Shown here: piece after piece, positions 25,717 through 34,571 of the stretch | Position numbering within the stretch: the stretch's first letter is position 1 | How the letters are laid out: each line of letters starts with the position of its first letter | Origin: JABMQB01 sp964575025 | Lineage (GTDB): Bacteria; Bacteroidota; Bacteroidia; Bacteroidales; Prolixibacteraceae | DNA length: 64,000 nucleotides | Direction: 5' to 3' | Assembly (NCBI GenBank): GCA_964575025.1 | Contig: CAZNPV010000002.1 | Span: 67,446 to 131,445, forward strand | The notes under the pieces: model-generated | The model's database searches: none | What the model saw: the letters and a program-made list of their open reading frames with translations, nothing else | What the model was told of the DNA's origin: nothing | Position numbers and translations under genes: made by a program

Positions 25717-26238
25717 TTACCAGTTTGCAATCGTTGCATTAAAAATATCTTCCAGCAATTTATCCATTATTTCGGGTACCAGGCTCTCTTCAATATCGCT
25801 TAGCATGCTTTGGCTGCCATAATCTTCAAATGCTGAAAAGGTACGTTCAAAGTCCTGTTCGTGGTTTCTGTTGTTTACATATTTGAGATTTATGCTGATC
25901 GTCAGCCTGTTTTGCGCTGCCAGGTCTCCCTTTTGAATGGCAATGGGTCTTACTTCGTAATTGGTGATGGTGCCGGAATATTCAAGGTCACCGGTTTCGT
26001 CCACTTCATTCAGGGATGTTTGCCGTTGCAGTTTTTCTTTCAGAGCTTCTGTCAGTTGCTGACTCAGGTTGGGATTCACCAGTTTGGCCCTGTTCGGGAA
26101 ATAGGCTACCGAATAGGTTTTTACATCAGGAGAGATGTTGGCTCCTGTGAAAGAATAGGATACTTTACAGGATTGCATCCCCACTGCAATCAAGGGCAAC
26201 AGCAAAACCAACAGCCATGTTTTCAGGTTCTTGAGCAT
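25717..26238 (-). CDS. lptE: LptE-family LPS-assembly lipoprotein
   Basis: LptE plugs the LptD barrel that inserts lipopolysaccharide into the outer membrane. The 173-residue protein has a lipobox ending MQSC (C24) and the mature start KVSYSFTGANISPDVKTYSVAYFPNRA, typical of the Bacteroidota LptE family, followed by an alternating strand/helix pattern. It lies 3 nt downstream of the sigma-54 activator gene, which fits an operon for envelope assembly and secretion with secG. Confidence 0.88.
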   Translation of the reverse strand: MLKNLKTWLLVLLLPLIAVGMQSCKVSYSFTGANISPDVKTYSVAYFPNRAKLVNPNLSQQLTEALKEKLQRQTSLNEVDETGDLEYSGTITNYEVRPIAIQKGDLAAQNRLTISINLKYVNNRNHEQDFERTFSAFEDYGSQSMLSDIEESLVPEIMDKLLEDIFNATIANW

Positions 26239-26241
26239 ATT

Positions 26242-27468
26242 CTATCCTTTTATATCGTATTCCTTAATTTTCCGGTAAAGCGTTCGTTCCGAGATGCCTA
26301 ATTCCCGGGCCGCATATTTTCTTTTTCCTTTGTGCTTTTCAAGTGCTTTTTTGATTAATTCAATTTCTTTATCCTCAAGCGATAGCGATTCTTCCACAAA
26401 TTCCTCTGTGTCCTGAATATTTTTTTCCATGGGATCAATATGGAACGATCCTGGGGATGACTTGTCAGGGGAAAGGTTTTCGTCTGCATGATATAATTTT
26501 CTGATAATCCGGGAATGGTTCCCTTCCAGGTTTGTGTCTTCCCTTTCGTGCATTAAGTCGAGGACCAGTTTTTTCAGGTCGTTCATGTCTTTTTTCATAT
26601 CGAAAAGAACCTGGTATAGGATTTCCCGTTCGCTGTTAAAGGCTTTCTCATTAAACGGCTTAATGACGGCAGGAAGGTTTCCGGAGCCCAGATCGGGAAG
26701 GTAGGCCTTCAATACATCGGAAGTGATTTCCCGCTTTTCCTCAATCACTGAGATCTGCTCGGTAATATTTTTAAGTTGCCTGATGTTTCCCGGCCAGTGG
26801 TAATTCATTAACATGATTCTGCTCTCTTCATCAAGAGTTACCGACGGCATGTGGTATTTATCGGCAAAATCACGTGCAAATTTCCTGAACAGCAAAAATA
26901 TATCTTCCCTGCGTTCTCTTAATGGTTGTATGTTTATGGGTACCGTATTTAACCTGTAAAACAGGTCCTCGCGGAATTTGTTTTTTTCAATAGCCAGCGG
27001 GATATCCACATTGGTGGCGGTAATCACACGGACATTGGTTTTATTGACCTTGGAAGAACCAACTTTAATAAATTCTCCTGTTTCAAGGATCCGTAAAAGC
27101 CTGACCTGAGTTGCAAGAGGCAGCTCGCCGATTTCATCCAGGAAAATGGTTCCCCCGTCGGCTTCCTGAAAATATCCTTTCCGGTCGGAAAAGGCTCCTG
27201 TGAAAGATCCTTTTTCATGGCCAAACAGCTCAGAGTCGATGGTTCCTTCCGGAATGGCTCCACAGTTAACCGCTATGTAAGGACCATGTTTCCGGGCTGA
27301 GTGTTGATGAATAATCTGTGGAAACATCTCTTTCCCTGTTCCGCTTTCTCCGGTAATCAACACCGATAAATCAGTAGGTGCTACTTGCACCGCAACCTCT
27401 ATGGCCCGGTTTAAACCTGCTGAATTTCCAATTATTCCAAACCGTTGTTTGATCGATTGAAGATCCAT
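26242..27468 (-). CDS. Sigma-54-dependent transcriptional activator without a receiver domain
   Basis: A 408-residue bacterial enhancer-binding protein. The AAA+ domain starts almost at the N-terminus: Walker A GESGTGKE at 40-47, the sigma-54 contact loop in GSFTGAFSD, Walker B GGTIFLDEIGELP, and the arginine-finger region FREDLFYRLNTVPI. The C-terminus is a Fis-type helix-turn-helix, KRKYAARELGISERTLYRKIKEY. There is no response-regulator or PAS domain, so it may be constitutively active or controlled by a partner. It is the first gene of the lptE-secG operon. Confidence 0.9.
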   Translation of the reverse strand: MDLQSIKQRFGIIGNSAGLNRAIEVAVQVAPTDLSVLITGESGTGKEMFPQIIHQHSARKHGPYIAVNCGAIPEGTIDSELFGHEKGSFTGAFSDRKGYFQEADGGTIFLDEIGELPLATQVRLLRILETGEFIKVGSSKVNKTNVRVITATNVDIPLAIEKNKFREDLFYRLNTVPINIQPLRERREDIFLLFRKFARDFADKYHMPSVTLDEESRIMLMNYHWPGNIRQLKNITEQISVIEEKREITSDVLKAYLPDLGSGNLPAVIKPFNEKAFNSEREILYQVLFDMKKDMNDLKKLVLDLMHEREDTNLEGNHSRIIRKLYHADENLSPDKSSPGSFHIDPMEKNIQDTEEFVEESLSLEDKEIELIKKALEKHKGKRKYAARELGISERTLYRKIKEYDIKG

Positions 27469-27490
27469 GCGTTCATGTTAAAATGGAGTT

Positions 27491-27498
27491 CAAAGTTA
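27491..27498 (-). promoter_or_regulatory. -7 promoter element of the activator-lptE-secG operon (TAACTTTG)
   Basis: An exact TAnnTTTG match; predicted transcription start near 27484, 16 nt before the ATG. No sigma-54 -24/-12 box is evident here, so the operon itself seems to use the housekeeping sigma factor. Confidence 0.45.
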
Positions 27499-27561
27499 CA
27501 ATTTTTCACGGTCTTTAGCCGACTGAATCTTCCAATTAACTTTTTTTTGGATTCATTAGCG

Positions 27562-27569
27562 TATATTTG
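27562..27569 (+). promoter_or_regulatory. -7 promoter element of kdsB (TATATTTG)
   Basis: An exact TAnnTTTG match; predicted transcription start near 27576, which excludes the upstream TTG codon at 27567 and supports the ATG at 27591. Confidence 0.5.
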
Positions 27570-27590
27570 TTGCACCGTTACGTGAAAGAC

Positions 27591-28328
27591 ATGAAATTTA
27601 TAGGCATTATACCGGCACGGTATGAATCCAGCCGGTTTCCGGGAAAACCTTTGGCTGATATTCACGGTAAACCGTTGATACAGCATGTGTATGAAAGTAC
27701 CCGAAAAATTCTGCAGGATGTATGGGTCGCCACGGATGACGAACGCATTTATGAGGTGGTCAGCAATTTTGGCGGAAAGGGGATTTATACCTCACCCAAT
27801 CATACCTCGGGGACAGACCGGGTTGCTGAAGCCGCGGAGAAAATATCCCGGGAAGCTGATTTCGATGGGGTACTGAATATCCAGGGAGATGAACTTTTTG
27901 TCAGTACCGGCCAGATTCACCCCCTTTTGCAGTGTTTTACCGTCGATACGGAAATCGCCACATTGATCCGGCCTGTCAGATCAGAAAAAGAACTTTTTGA
28001 TCCCAACAAGCCAAAAGTTGTGGTCGGGAAGAACTGGAAAGCCCTTTATTTCAGCCGCTCACCCATTCCCTGTATCCGTGATGAAAAAAAAAGCAAATGG
28101 CGGCAAAAGGCAACATTCTGGGCTCATGTGGGAATCTATGCCTACCGGAAAGATATCCTCCGCAAAATAGCTGCTTTAAAACCCGGGATGCTGGAACAGG
28201 CTGAGTCTCTGGAACAGCTCCGATGGCTCGAAAACGGGTTCTCTATAACCACAGCAGTCACCCATTCATCCGGCTTTGGAATTGATACTCCGGAAGATCT
28301 GTTACAGGCATTGCAACGGTTCGATTAA
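27591..28328 (+). CDS. kdsB: 3-deoxy-manno-octulosonate cytidylyltransferase KdsB
   Basis: KdsB activates Kdo as CMP-Kdo for lipid A-core synthesis. From the ATG at 27591 the protein has 245 residues and starts MKFIGIIPARYESSRFPGKPL, the nucleotide-binding signature of the family. Further motifs are VWVATDDERI, TSGTDRVAEAA, VLNIQGDEL and the C-terminal GIDTPEDL. It is divergent from the lptE operon, a sensible partner since both serve the outer leaflet. Confidence 0.95.
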   Translation: MKFIGIIPARYESSRFPGKPLADIHGKPLIQHVYESTRKILQDVWVATDDERIYEVVSNFGGKGIYTSPNHTSGTDRVAEAAEKISREADFDGVLNIQGDELFVSTGQIHPLLQCFTVDTEIATLIRPVRSEKELFDPNKPKVVVGKNWKALYFSRSPIPCIRDEKKSKWRQKATFWAHVGIYAYRKDILRKIAALKPGMLEQAESLEQLRWLENGFSITTAVTHSSGFGIDTPEDLLQALQRFD

Positions 28329-28544
28329 GAATCTGTTTCTTAAAGAAGGCATTCTTTTTGTGTGCCTGAAATAAACCGGTGGCTGAATGCACGGAGTGTA
28401 CTATACGTGTAACCCGGGCCGGGTCTGTTTCCCGGGATCTGCCCTATGGAAAGATAAAACAGAAAACAGGGATTTTATCCGGTTCCCGTTATTTTTGAGG
28501 GCCCGATGAAAGTGGCTTAAAGAATTGTAGTAAACTAAGTTTAA

Positions 28545-30782
28545 ATGAAATTGAGGTTTTTTTTGTTTTTTCTGGGGGGAATAATCGCTTCCCAGGTAGA
28601 GGCCCAGGAACTTATAGGAGATGCCAGAAGGATGCGTCCGGGGCAGGAAGTTACCGTATCAGGGATTGTTACCAACGGAGAGGAATTGGGGAGAATTCGC
28701 TATTTACAGGATAAAACGGCAGGAATTGCAGCCTATGGTCAGGCCATAACGCATATGAAACGGGGGGATTCAGTTACAATCACCGGAGAACTCAAAGAGT
28801 ATATGCATCTACTGGAGATCGATCCGGTACACGCTGTAACGATTCATTCTTCGGGAAATCCATTGCCGGCTCCGGTTGTACTATTCCTGGATGAAACAGG
28901 TGAAAACTATGAAGGACAACTGGTCCGGATTAATAATGTCATGTTTGAGAATCCACAGGAATTTTTTCAGGGCCAGCAAAACTATACCATTGCCTCGGGT
29001 TCCTCTCAGTCTGAATTGCGCACCACTTCAGATCTGCTGGCAGGCAGCCCAATGCCGGCAGGAGCCTTTGATCTTATTGGTATTTGTTCACAGTTTTCCT
29101 ACAATAACGAAGATACAGGATATCAGATACTGCCCCGTGATGCAAACGATATCATTGTTAGGGGAGCGGTTGTCATAACCTCCCCCCTGGTGGTTTCCGA
29201 CCTCTCAAAATCCACCCTCAAGCTTATCTGGGAGACCGATGTGGAATGTATAAACGGAATCCGTTACGGAAAGAGCCAGACAAAGGAAACACTGATTGAT
29301 TATGTGAACGGGACCATCCTTCCTTCAGCCAGCGGATTTCGGAACGAGGTGGTTGTGGAAGGACTGCAGCCGGCATCCGTGATTTTTGCACAGGGTTTTT
29401 CGGTCGTTGGGAAAGATACGGCCTTTACAGCCATCCGGGCCTTCGCAACAGAATCCAATTCAACAGGAGTGATCAGGGTCTATTTCAATACATCGGTTGA
29501 TACTACGCTTGCTACAGCAGAAAAAGCAAGTGTTCTTCATGAATCGATCGATGATACACTGATTGCCTGTATCAACCGGGCTGAAGAATCCATTGATATG
29601 TGTATGTACAACATCAATAACTCAGGACTTAGCAATATTACACTGGCACTAAACAATGCGTTTGCCCGGGGCGTGAGAGTTCGGGGAATTGTATGTGGAA
29701 CCACCGCTCATCTGGGCGTTGACAACTATGGATCCGATGTACCTGAATTTCCTGTGCTGATCGCTCCGGGAGAAGAAGATCGTGAGGGGATCATGCACAA
29801 TAAGTTTCTTGTTTTTGATGCACATTCATCCAATGCTTCCAGGCCGTGGGTATGGACGGGTTCTGCCAATCTTACAGCCGGACAGATAAACAACGATGCA
29901 AACAATGTAATTCTTCTTCAGGATCAATCTCTTGCCAAAACCTATACCCTGGAGTTCGAAGAGATGTGGGGAGGAAAAGAGACCATGCCTGACCGTTCAG
30001 CAGCTAAATTCGGGGAGTTGAAAAAAAACAATACCCCCCATGAATTCCGGATCGGGGGAAAGAGGGTTGAATGTTATTTCAGCCCGTCTGACGGAACTCA
30101 TCAGGCCATCCTTAACACACTAAAAACAGCCGATAAACAACTGGATATCGCAACCATGCTGATCACCCGTACGGATATTGCAGAAACAATCCGTGAACAA
30201 TCCGTGAACGGAGTGGAAGTCTATGTGTTGACCGATAATGAAAACGATAATGCATCCGGAGTAAATACCCTGTTAAGCAACGCACTGGGGGATCATTATC
30301 TTTTTGACCAGTTTGCTCCGTACATCATGCACCATAAATACGCGGTGGTGGATCATACCGAATCCCATAACGGAGCATTGGTTTTAACAGGCAGCCATAA
30401 CTGGAGTTCATCGGCCGATCAGGTTAACGACGAAAACACCCTGATTATCCACGATGCATCCATTGCCAACCAATACCGACAGAATTTCGCAGCCCGGTTT
30501 TCTGAAAACCATGGAACGATCAATGAAACCCGGATAGCAAATCGAATTTCAGGTAAAACAAAGGTATATCCCAATCCGGCCAGATCCATAGTACATGTTT
30601 TGTCAGACACTCCAATGCAACGAATTGAAGTTTTCCGGATCTCCGGAGAGAGACTTTTCACCGCGCAGGTTCACGCAAAGTCCTGCAGATTCAACACCGG
30701 AAATTTTCCGCAGGGGCTCTGTATTATGAAAATCTTTGAGATGAACGGGAAGGTAAATACGCTAAAGTTTATTAAGCAGTGA
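28545..30782 (+). CDS. Secreted phospholipase D-like protein with a T9SS C-terminal domain
   Basis: A 745-residue exported protein. A signal peptide (MKLRFFLFFLGGIIASQVEAQ) is followed by an OB-fold-like region (about 25-200, with GQEVTVSGIVTNGEELGRIRYL), a fibronectin-like linker, and two PLD half-sites: H418-x-K420-x4-D425 with GSANLT, and H596-x-K598-x4-D603 with GSHNWS. The last 70 residues (KVYPNPARSIVHV through GLCIMKIFEMNGKV) match a type A T9SS sorting domain, so the protein should be exported across the outer membrane and anchored or released. The substrate could be a phospholipid or a nucleic acid. It is monocistronic. Confidence 0.85.
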   Translation: MKLRFFLFFLGGIIASQVEAQELIGDARRMRPGQEVTVSGIVTNGEELGRIRYLQDKTAGIAAYGQAITHMKRGDSVTITGELKEYMHLLEIDPVHAVTIHSSGNPLPAPVVLFLDETGENYEGQLVRINNVMFENPQEFFQGQQNYTIASGSSQSELRTTSDLLAGSPMPAGAFDLIGICSQFSYNNEDTGYQILPRDANDIIVRGAVVITSPLVVSDLSKSTLKLIWETDVECINGIRYGKSQTKETLIDYVNGTILPSASGFRNEVVVEGLQPASVIFAQGFSVVGKDTAFTAIRAFATESNSTGVIRVYFNTSVDTTLATAEKASVLHESIDDTLIACINRAEESIDMCMYNINNSGLSNITLALNNAFARGVRVRGIVCGTTAHLGVDNYGSDVPEFPVLIAPGEEDREGIMHNKFLVFDAHSSNASRPWVWTGSANLTAGQINNDANNVILLQDQSLAKTYTLEFEEMWGGKETMPDRSAAKFGELKKNNTPHEFRIGGKRVECYFSPSDGTHQAILNTLKTADKQLDIATMLITRTDIAETIREQSVNGVEVYVLTDNENDNASGVNTLLSNALGDHYLFDQFAPYIMHHKYAVVDHTESHNGALVLTGSHNWSSSADQVNDENTLIIHDASIANQYRQNFAARFSENHGTINETRIANRISGKTKVYPNPARSIVHVLSDTPMQRIEVFRISGERLFTAQVHAKSCRFNTGNFPQGLCIMKIFEMNGKVNTLKFIKQ

Positions 30783-30843
30783 TCGCTTCAAGGGAATCGG
30801 CTAACCGGTGATGTCAACTTCGTTTGCTGAAACTTCGGGGAGA

Positions 30844-31803
30844 TTATTCGGCAATAGGCCATTCCCCGTTTTCCTTGTCTTTTATATAGGTTTCGATGTG
30901 CCGGTCTTTTTTAACCTCATAAATATCCTCAATCGTAACAATAATCCCTGTTTCAAGGACATTCCCGAAGGAATCGTTTATCGCCGTGCCGAAGGACTTC
31001 ATGGAAGGGGAGAGGTTCATGTAGGAATTAATCAGCGGTGGAATGTTCTCATTGAATTCACGGACCTTCTGAATAAGGATCCTGTAATTTTCAGTATAAT
31101 CAGCCCCGGAAAAAATCTTTCTCATTTTATCTTCGTCCATATCAAATTCAACCGGTTTTAAAGGATATACCAGGTTTTCCCGGTCCCGGAAATATTTTTT
31201 GAAAAAGAACTGGATCAGGTTTCTGGCTTCTCTGTGAAAATGGGAATACATGGTGACTTTTCCGAAGAAATATTTTATTTCCGGGTGGTCGACGGTCAGA
31301 GCACCCAATCCGTCCCATAAATTGTCAAGGGCAAAAAGGGCTTTCGCTCCGGCTTTGCTTGACTGATAGGAAGGCTGAACAAAAGAACGCCCTAATTCAA
31401 GGGTATGCGGAATATACTCTTCATAAAACTTTTTTGAAAAGTGAAAATAACTGCTGGTTGCCAGTTTGATATGGCCCTCCTTGTCGCGGGGGGCTTCGCT
31501 GCAGATGATGTAACGGTACCCTCCCAGGATTTCCTGAGCATCAGGATCCCAGACAATGAGTTGTTTGTAGGGGATCTCAGCCGTGTCGTACGAATCGATG
31601 TCTGTCTCTTTTCCGGTACCCCCCCCTGCATGCCTGAATGTGAGCTCACGAAGCCGCCCTATCTCCTTCATGGTAAATGGTGAATCGTGACTGGTAACCA
31701 CATAGATCTCATTCCCCGCTTTATTGGTTGTCCTGAGTAATTTTTCAGGTGTAAGTTCCTTGGTGATTTTTTCTTTGGGAACAGGTCCGATAATTTCTTT
31801 CAT
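30844..31803 (-). CDS. glsB: GNAT-type N-acyltransferase, GlsB/OlsB-like (glycine-lipid synthesis)
   Basis: A 319-residue member of the hemolysin-like/OlsB acyltransferase group. The core contains GRLRELTFRHAGGGTGKETDIDSYD, KQLIVWDPDAQEILGGYRYI, ELGRSFVQPSYQ and ALFALDNLWDGLGAL. In Bacteroides thetaiotaomicron the homologous GlsB puts a 3-hydroxy fatty acid on the amino group of glycine; GlsA then adds the second chain. The presence of a PlsC-like gene 225 nt upstream on the same strand fits that pair. The amino-acid substrate is inferred, and ornithine is the main alternative. Confidence 0.8.
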   Translation of the reverse strand: MKEIIGPVPKEKITKELTPEKLLRTTNKAGNEIYVVTSHDSPFTMKEIGRLRELTFRHAGGGTGKETDIDSYDTAEIPYKQLIVWDPDAQEILGGYRYIICSEAPRDKEGHIKLATSSYFHFSKKFYEEYIPHTLELGRSFVQPSYQSSKAGAKALFALDNLWDGLGALTVDHPEIKYFFGKVTMYSHFHREARNLIQFFFKKYFRDRENLVYPLKPVEFDMDEDKMRKIFSGADYTENYRILIQKVREFNENIPPLINSYMNLSPSMKSFGTAINDSFGNVLETGIIVTIEDIYEVKKDRHIETYIKDKENGEWPIAE

Positions 31804-31880
31804 TCGTCTAAATTTTTAATTATGGTTGGAGACTCATGGAACTTGCTCCGTTCTACCCCATCCTAAATTTCCCTTATAAT

Positions 31881-31945
31881 CTCCCCTCTTGAGGGGAGCT
31901 GTTCCGCGGGAAGCGGGACAGAGGGGTGCCCCCATCATCGGGGCT
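31881..31945. repeat. Interspersed palindromic element between glsA and glsB
   Basis: Three stem-forming units in a row: CTCCCCTC-TT-GAGGGGAG (31881-31898), TGTTCCGC with GCGGGACA (about 31900-31919), and a CCCC/GGGG stem up to 31944. The composition (short GC-rich stems in AT-rich spacer) is that of dispersed repeats seen in Bacteroidota intergenic regions. No second copy is in this window, so the dispersal is an inference. Confidence 0.5.
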
Positions 31946-32028
31946 CGTTTCATCCTTGTTTGTAGCCTTTAGAAAAACCGACTACAAAATTAAAAATATT
32001 TATTAAGCAATGCAGAATCTGAAAAAAA

Positions 32029-32871
32029 CTAATGTTTCTCCTGATTCTGTCCCGGAAGCCTGTAAACCAGCTCTTTTACATAAGCGGCCCATTCTTTATG
32101 TGTTTTTGATTTATCAAACATACTGTAGGGCAAGGGTTTACCAAAGTGAACGGTTACTGTTTTATTTCGGTGGCGGTACGTTTCATCCGGGAGGAAAAAC
32201 ATCTCCAGGTTCCAATTGATTCTCAGAAATTTCCGGATTTTTGCAATCCTGTAAAACCGGTTTGAATTTTTCCCTTCCACAAAAACCGGCACAACATCCC
32301 GTTTATATCCTATTGCTTTGGAAATAAAATGTTTCTGCCATTCAAGGTCCATGATTTCCCCTTTTACTTTCCGGGATGCCAATCCGGAAGGGAAAATGAT
32401 GATCTGGTTTTCTGACTGATAGGCATCGTGCAATGCCCGGGCTGCCTCCCGTCCGTAGCTTCCGTGTTTGTTTACCGGTACGAACAATGGCTTTAATTGG
32501 ATGATACTCATTAATACATCATTGGTCAGAAACTTCATGAATTGAAATTTCCTGCTAATATTGCTCATCAGGACCAATGCATCAAACCCTCCAAGAGGGT
32601 GGTTGGAAGCAAAAATAAATCTTCCTTCCGCAGGTATATTCTGAAACCCAATAACTTTTTCAGTTACATTGAAATCTTTTATAATCGCCTCGACAAATTC
32701 AATCCCCTCCAGGTCCCCGTATTTCTCCAGAACCATGTTTATATCATCAAGGTGCATGATCCGATGGATATACCTGTACACAAAACCGGGAAGTATTTTT
32801 GCCACTCCCGGACTTTTTTCATTCAATACTTCCCTGATATCTATCCTTTTAACCCTTCCGGATTCTTTCAT
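32029..32871 (-). CDS. glsA: PlsC-like O-acyltransferase, GlsA-type (glycine-lipid synthesis)
   Basis: A 1-acylglycerol-3-phosphate acyltransferase-fold protein of 280 residues from the ATG at 32871, which gives the start MKESGRVKRIDIREV; the ten extra upstream codons were discarded. The acyltransferase block I motif appears as NHPLGGFDAL (H-x4-D pattern), block III as IIIFPSGLASRK. The protein resembles the Bacteroides GlsA group rather than true PlsC, and its neighbour is the GlsB-like N-acyltransferase. Together they would make the serine/glycine dipeptido- or glycine lipids of the envelope. Confidence 0.8.
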   Translation of the reverse strand: MKESGRVKRIDIREVLNEKSPGVAKILPGFVYRYIHRIMHLDDINMVLEKYGDLEGIEFVEAIIKDFNVTEKVIGFQNIPAEGRFIFASNHPLGGFDALVLMSNISRKFQFMKFLTNDVLMSIIQLKPLFVPVNKHGSYGREAARALHDAYQSENQIIIFPSGLASRKVKGEIMDLEWQKHFISKAIGYKRDVVPVFVEGKNSNRFYRIAKIRKFLRINWNLEMFFLPDETYRHRNKTVTVHFGKPLPYSMFDKSKTHKEWAAYVKELVYRLPGQNQEKH

Positions 32872-33206
32872 GGTTGTGGCTTTAAGTTGGCAAATTAACA
32901 AAAAAGCCAGTAAATAAATTCATGCCTGTGGAATAAAATCGTTTTAAATTATTGAATATCCTCTGATTTAACCGGCATGGGCATTGAGTTATTAACGTAT
33001 GTTAATTGTATGGTATAAATATCTTTAATATCAGTATATCAGAGATATATGAAGGTGATGCGATTTGTTTTTTCCGGTTATAAACAAAAAATTAACAGGT
33101 TTTTAACAGATTCTGTTTAAACAGATTGTGGAATGAAATGTCATTAATTGTCACATTATGGAATAATTTTGTATTTTTACCCTATGTTTGGAGATAAAGC
33201 ACTTTT
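32872..33206. promoter_or_regulatory. Divergent intergenic region between glsA and the dcw operon
   Basis: No gene is visible in these 335 bases. On the glsA side TTAATTTG (32891-32898, minus) is a near-consensus -7 box. On the mraZ side two exact TAnnTTTG boxes occur, TAATTTTG at 33164-33171 and TATGTTTG at 33183-33190, plus three evenly spaced TGGA repeats described separately. Confidence 0.5.
33129..33194 (+). promoter_or_regulatory. Three TGGA repeats 30 bp apart before mraZ, candidate MraZ operator
   Basis: TGGAAT at 33129, TGGAAT at 33159 and TGGAGA at 33189 are spaced exactly 30 bp, about three helical turns, and overlap both -7 boxes. In E. coli MraZ represses the dcw promoter through TGGG-type direct repeats with a 10-bp period. 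The sites here could be the local equivalent; this is inference. Confidence 0.35.
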
Positions 33207-33668
33207 ATGATTCGTTTTTCAGCAAAATATTCCGCAACGATCGATGAGAAAGGACGGGTTGTTCTACCCTCATTTTTTAAAAAAATGATGGGTGCCCAGG
33301 CTGAGAATCCGTTGGTCATCGAAAAGGATATATATTCCAGTTGCCTGAACATATACCCTGAGAATCACTGGAATGAACAAGTGCAGGAAATAGAATCAAA
33401 GCTTAATCCGTTCAACAAAGCAGATATTGAGTTACTGGAGCAGTTTTACGAAAATTTCACCACGGTCAGGATAGCTCAGAACGGGCGGATCAATATACCT
33501 GCCGAGTTTATGAAACACAGCAAGATCCGTAAGGAAGTTGTGTTGATTGGTATGGGTAAAATGATTAAGCTGTGGGATGCTGCTGAATATGAAATCCGTA
33601 AGGTTCAGAGAAAACCGTTACGGGAGATGTATGAGGAAAAGTTGGGAAACAGGCGAGGATCTGAATAA
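33207..33668 (+). CDS. mraZ: Transcriptional regulator MraZ
   Basis: MraZ is the AbrB/SpoVT-fold regulator at the head of dcw clusters. The 153-residue protein shows the two tandem half-domains: SAKYSATIDEKGRVVLPSFF near residues 4-23 and FTTVRIAQNGRINIPAEF near 87-104. The ATG lies 17 nt after a TATGTTTG -7 box. Its stop overlaps the rsmH start (TAATG). It probably controls its own operon. Confidence 0.94.
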   Translation: MIRFSAKYSATIDEKGRVVLPSFFKKMMGAQAENPLVIEKDIYSSCLNIYPENHWNEQVQEIESKLNPFNKADIELLEQFYENFTTVRIAQNGRINIPAEFMKHSKIRKEVVLIGMGKMIKLWDAAEYEIRKVQRKPLREMYEEKLGNRRGSE

Positions 33669-34567
33669 TGGATTTGTATCACATCCCGGTGATGTTACAT
33701 GAGAGTGTGCAGGGCTTGAAATTAAAGCCGGGGGGTGATTATGTGGATGCGACGTTCGGGGGTGGAGGACACGCCCGTGAAATAGTGAATAGGTTGAAAG
33801 AGGGGAGGCTTTTTGCTTTTGACCAGGATAGCGATGCTGCCGGAAATGTGATCAGCGATAAGCGGTTTGTTTTTATTATGCACAATTTCCGTTTCCTGAA
33901 AAATTTCCTGGCTTACTACGGAGTGGAACAGGTGGATGGGATCCTGGCCGACCTGGGTGTTTCATCCCACGATTTCGATGCGAAAGCCCGGGGTTTTTCG
34001 TTCAGGTTTAACGGGAACCTGGATATGCGAATGAATACGAAAGCCAGGAAAAACGCAGTGGCAGTTATTAATGAGTATTCACCGGACGATCTGCAACGGA
34101 TTTTTCGGGAATATGGCGAAATTAACAATGCACGCAAACTGGCTGCTGTTCTTACAAAAGCACGAAAGGAGAAGCCCGTTGAAACAGTTGAGCAGTTTAG
34201 AAAAGCTATAGCTCCCTGTATTCCGTCTACCTACGAAAATAAATACCTGGCAAAAGTATTTCAGGCGATCAGAATCGAGGTGAATAACGAAATGGAAGCC
34301 CTCAGGGAATTTCTGGTCGCATCACGGGATGTGTTGAAAAGTGGGGCAAGACTGGTGATTATAACGTATCACAGCCTGGAAGACCGGTTGGTGAAGAATT
34401 TTATGAAATCCGGGAATTTTGAGGGTAGAATAGAAAAGGATTTCTATGGCAATGTTCATTCCCCGTTCAGGATCGTGAATAACAAAGTGATCACACCTGG
34501 GGAAAAAGAGGTGGAACAAAATCCCAGATCAAGAAGTGCAAAACTGAGAATCGCTGAAAAGAGATAA
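33668..34567 (+). CDS. rsmH: 16S rRNA (cytosine-1402-N4)-methyltransferase RsmH
   Basis: RsmH methylates C1402 of 16S rRNA at the P site. The 299-residue protein has HIPVMLHESVQGL, the SAM motif YVDATFGGGGHA, GILADLGVSSHDFD, RGFSFRFNGNLDMRMN, and the C-terminal ITYHSLEDRLVKNFM. The start overlaps the mraZ stop by one base. Confidence 0.96.
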   Translation: MDLYHIPVMLHESVQGLKLKPGGDYVDATFGGGGHAREIVNRLKEGRLFAFDQDSDAAGNVISDKRFVFIMHNFRFLKNFLAYYGVEQVDGILADLGVSSHDFDAKARGFSFRFNGNLDMRMNTKARKNAVAVINEYSPDDLQRIFREYGEINNARKLAAVLTKARKEKPVETVEQFRKAIAPCIPSTYENKYLAKVFQAIRIEVNNEMEALREFLVASRDVLKSGARLVIITYHSLEDRLVKNFMKSGNFEGRIEKDFYGNVHSPFRIVNNKVITPGEKEVEQNPRSRSAKLRIAEKR

Positions 34568-34571
34568 ACCG

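Noticed and set aside
28329..28420. AT-rich hairpin after kdsB as a terminator
   Set aside because: Only six A-T-rich pairs and a short T run; not convincing.
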